A stretch of 64,000 bases of DNA from Oryzias latipes (Eukaryota; Chordata; Actinopteri; Beloniformes; Adrianichthyidae), in contig NC_019859.2 in NCBI RefSeq assembly GCF_002234675.1, positions 28,825,973 through 28,889,972 of the forward strand. The letters are read 5' to 3'. Shown one piece after another: positions 50,345-64,000 of this stretch. A program made the position numbers and the translations under genes. The notes under the pieces are model-generated. The model worked only from the letters and a program-made list of their open reading frames with translations, searched no databases and had not been told where the DNA came from. How positions within the stretch are numbered: the first letter of the stretch is position 1; each line of letters begins with the position of its first letter.

Positions 50345-53314
50345 TCATGCCGCTTTTTTCCTCCTCTTCCTCCTTCCTTTGCCGTAGCCTCGTCCAAACC
50401 AGCCCCCCTGCACATGGGGGCCTTCCTTCATCTGCACCCCGCAGTCAGCGGAGCCCCTGTCCTGTCCACTGGGGGGTGCTATGAGCTCACGGGTGTGACT
50501 GTGCAGCTCTTCTGGCCTGAGAGGGGCGGCTAAACTGAAGATGGGGTCCTTCGTCCTGAAGAGGCAGAAGCAGGACAGACAGGAAGCAAAGAGAGATTAT
50601 TAATCTGAGTCAGACTAGGATGTCACCAACTCAAGAGTCAGAGTTGGAGAACTAAAGTTAAGAACCAAAGAACTCTGCTGAGCACGTTCTAGGACGGTTT
50701 TATTCTGACATTCTTGATCAGACGTCACAGTTTCCATTTATTTCTGGATCCTCCAAGAGAAAAGTTCAAATGGAGATGCGGTCATCTCATTCTGGACTTC
50801 AGCTTTACATGAGAACTTTGAGAAGACGACTCTGGTCATCAGAATGTTTTGGAGTCTGTGTGACGAACAAAGCAGTGAGCTCCTCCTGCAGCTTCTCCCA
50901 CGTGATCAGGGTCGTCTTCTCCTTCCTCTGTTCTCACCTGTCGTACGCAGGTATCTGGAGGTTCAGCTCCTCCATGAGCCGCCGCATGACGTCGTCACAC
51001 CTGCCGTGAATTTTCAGGACAGCGAGGTCGTCTTTGGGCGTCCACTAATAAACACAAACGGATCAGAACCGGGTCATCGACAGATTTGACCTCAAAGCGA
51101 CTGCAGCCGTACCTGAAGGTTCACGATGTAGAGCTTCGGCCTTTTATTCACGGGTCTGTTCATGGACCACAGACAGGAGTATTTCTTCAGCACCTGGAGG
51201 GGGAGGAGTCAGAGCACATAGACAGAAATGACGGTGACTGCATCCTTGACACAGGAGATCATTTTACTAAGTTCAGAAGGTGAGACGGGAATTCAGACAG
51301 GATCTATAGCTAATGAAGCCTGCCTTCAGACTGGAGCCCAGGCAGAGAATGACGTCGGCCCTCCTGGCTGCCTCCACGGCCCCCTCCCAGTTCAGCGGCT
51401 GCTCCAGGCTCCCGCGCTCTCCGAAGTGAACGATGGTGTCTCGGAGTTCTGCGCCACAGCAGCTGCAGCTGCGACCAGTGGCGTGGCGGTGCAGTGAGGT
51501 CCGCTCCGTCACATCGAACAAGCGCACGTACTCTCTGACCGGAGAGCAGGAAGTGCACACCTGTGGATGCAGAGAGGCGGGTTCAGGTGGAAACACCCAC
51601 CCTGGGCTCCTCCTTTACTCCATCCATGCGCCTCCCTCTTTGGCCTCTCAAACATTTGATTCATGACTGATTTGGCTTCAGTTTTACACACAACCCTCTG
51701 CATTCACCCGGACCTCTGACAGCCACATGAAAACACTGAATCCCACCCGTTATGGTTATCCAATCCCATTATTACCCCACCAGCACCACCGCCACCGCTC
51801 CAGTTACCTCGATGAACATGTTTCCATGGAGTTCTGACAGGGCGTGTCTGCGCAGACCGCTGCGCAGATGAAGGCCGTCACAGTTCTGAGATACAACATG
51901 CTTCACCTGTATGCACGCACACAAACACACACGCCGTCACAATTACAAATAAAGGTGGTTTTTTTCAGATGTTCATTCAAGGATCTTTTTTTATGAAAAA
52001 AAAACTCTTTTCACGTTTCTGGATTTGTTAAATGAACTTTTAATAGTAAAACTGATATTTAAATTAATATCCAGAACTATCAGAAAAACTGCTCCTGCTT
52101 GGAAAAAATGCACAAGAAATGGCTCCAAATGAGAATTGATCCATAGATAAGATGAATCAGTCTCTTCTAAGTGAATCTTGAATTAATTCATAGATTCCTT
52201 TTTTAACACATCAGGCTCCTCCATACCAGCTTCTCCTCGTGCAGCATCCTGATGCACATGTGTGTAAGTGTCGGCTCAGCTTGACTCAAGTCCGACGAGC
52301 TGAAAACACAATTAAAAAACCCAGGAGATCAGAAACACGGCTTGTGGTAGGGGATGCGCGGCCTTCTTCCATCCTCACCTGACGGCCTGCCCCCTCTGCA
52401 GCTGCGTCCACACCCCGTTGGGCCCCCTGTAATCTGGGATGGATGCTGCCTGGAAGAAAAGGCACTATGAAGGCTGCAGAGGCTGCCCAGGAGGATGCCG
52501 ATGACGGGAGGGGGGGGGGGGGGGGGGGGGCATCCTTACCGTGCTGATCCCCGCTCCAGTGTAAACCACCAGGTGACTGGCCTGACGGACGGCGGCGGCT
52601 AACTGCTGCACTTTACCTTTCAGCACTTCAGCGTCATCAAAAACCTGCAATCAGGACAACCTGGAATTACTGACAATGTTAAAAAAATCAAAAGCTGTTA
52701 TCAGATCAGTCATTTTATTTAACCTTTATTTATCCCGGCAAGACAGATTCGAGAAAATAAATCTTTATTTTTTAACTGTGGCCTGGCAAAAGATGACACT
52801 TTTTGAGAAAGAAAAATCAAAGGAGCCACAGGATGAAACAGCAATAACACAAGACAATCATTACAATGATCAGAAAAGGAACATGTTTGTAAAAAGCTCC
52901 TAAAAGTTTTAGGTTTTGAAGATTGAACAGTTGGTTCCATCATGTCAGCTGACTGCTGGAGGTGGGGGCTCCACTAACCCCCCCTTACCTCCTCCTGCTT
53001 CCTCCGGAGGCCGTCCCTGCGGCTCCGTCTCCTGCACAGCTCCTCCGCGGCGTCTCTGTGGAGCAGCAGCGCCGCGGCCTCCTCCTCGGACCGCTCAGCT
53101 TCCGGTTTCTTCAGGACCTGTCCGACCTGCAGCACACCAGAACCGGCTCGGTTTACCGCCGGCGGAGGACCGACGAGGCGCTTAGCTGCGGGCTCCGCTC
53201 CCTACTCACCAGCCGGAGGATGTTCCTCTCGCTCTCCCGTTGCTGGATTTTAGCCTTTTCCAACGCCTTCCTCTCCGCTCGCGCACTTGTGCCCGTGTCC
53301 GGCACCTCCTCCAT
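50345..53314 (-). CDS. sirt7: NAD-dependent deacylase sirtuin-7
   Basis: Nuclear/nucleolar class IV sirtuin that removes acyl groups from H3K18 and other lysines and supports rDNA transcription. Ten exons in transcript order: 53314-53210, 53126-52989, 52644-52540, 52449-52379, 52299-52227, 51906-51808, 51560-51324, 51193-51113, 51044-50938, 50555-50345; total 1227 nt, 408 residues (400 in human). The NAD site is GAGIST (111-116) followed by [17 protein letters not shown] is at 171-175, the catalytic His191 in ELHGNM, and Zn ligands in CTSC (199/202) and CSCC (229/232). [20 protein letters not shown] and IVNLQWTPKDD also match. The basic tail [12 protein letters not shown] is a likely nucleolar signal. 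Intron 7 starts with GC instead of GT (AAG|GCAGGC). A 21-base G run lies in intron 3 close to its donor. Confidence 0.96.
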
Positions 53315-53487
53315 CCCGCCTGAGCGAGACCCGAACCGGTTATCTGTTCATAATAAAGCTCGGCGCCATGGCGGAGCCTAAACCGGAACCAGCCAGTCAG
53401 CGGACGAGCAGAAAACTCAGCTGCGCCCCCTGCTGTTGGGGAGTGTGTCAACACATCAACAAACAGCACAACATCAGAGTAAAAAAC

Positions 53488-53493
53488 TTTATT
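53488..53493 (-). promoter_or_regulatory. ccp110: polyadenylation signal of the ccp110-like gene
   Basis: AATAAA on the minus strand about 330 bases after the stop codon. It lies only about 175 bases upstream of the sirt7 start codon, so the two genes are very tightly spaced. Confidence 0.6.
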
Positions 53494-53823
53494 AATAAAT
53501 AACATAAAAGACCAGAAATGAAAACTGAAAAGGCTTTTTCAGCTGAGAATAAAGTTTAAGGCTGAGAAGAACATTTCAAACAGTCTACTTTAAATATGAC
53601 AGACACACATCCTTTTGAGAATATTTTTGAAGACAGTCTGTTTAACCATGAACGCAATGGGAGGGGCAGCTGGAGATGCCCAACGGCCCGAACAAAAAAA
53701 AGAAACACAAAACATTTTCAGCGTGAGCATTTTGGCGGGTAAATGCACGACCAGCCGAGTTTCTGCATTGACTCTAGATTACCCTGAGACGCTGCAGCTT
53801 AGCTGGGCCTCATAGTGAAGGAG

Positions 53824-64000
<10,177 letters not shown>

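Overview
This is a gene-bearing stretch of a ray-finned fish nuclear genome, most likely a percomorph teleost. Evidence: split genes with many 65-140 bp introns, fish-type transposable elements (an L1 LINE, L2/Rex-like LINE pieces, a tRNA-derived SINE, hAT, Tc1 and TTAA-target MITEs), and the gene block NPB-PCYT2-SIRT7, which is also contiguous on human 17q25.3. I cannot name the species.

Layout. 281-4195 (+): the last five exons of sgsh (heparan N-sulfatase); its 5' part lies left of the window. 4645-5230 (+): two-exon neuropeptide B precursor npb, with a TATA-like box. 5762-13703 (+): a full-length L1 LINE with both ORFs open, a 34-A tail and a perfect 17-bp target-site duplication; its 3' UTR of about 2 kb is extremely G-rich. 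13838-40101 (-): a nine-exon G-protein alpha subunit of 360 residues, most likely the Gv class (gnav1), whose introns are packed with repeats. These include four copies of a 0.2 kb TTAA-type MITE, other MITEs, SINEs, a degraded LINE, and a pair of 1.85 kb inverted repeats (32071-33941 / 34761-36613). 42134-47802 (-): pcyt2, twelve exons, 396 residues. 50345-53314 (-): sirt7, ten exons, 408 residues. 53824-64000 (-): the 3' half of a CP110 (ccp110) family centriolar gene, running off the right edge; one large intron holds a hAT element nested inside another hAT element.

The genes are ordinary vertebrate genes without shared operon-like function: lysosomal heparan sulfate breakdown (sgsh), a neuropeptide (npb), heterotrimeric G-protein signalling (gnav1), phosphatidylethanolamine synthesis (pcyt2), nucleolar/nuclear deacylation (sirt7) and centriole/cilium control (ccp110). 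gnav1, pcyt2, sirt7 and ccp110 are head-to-tail on the minus strand; npb and gnav1 converge, and without the L1 their polyadenylation signals would be only a few hundred bases apart. All exon models were built by eye from splice signals and remembered homologous proteins. Exon sums for npb, gnav1, pcyt2, sirt7 and the visible part of sgsh are exact multiples of three. I found no undescribed protein system. The most unusual items are the young L1 with its G-rich 3' UTR, the large inverted repeat, the G-alpha P-loop substitution, and a hairpin-ended repeat family.
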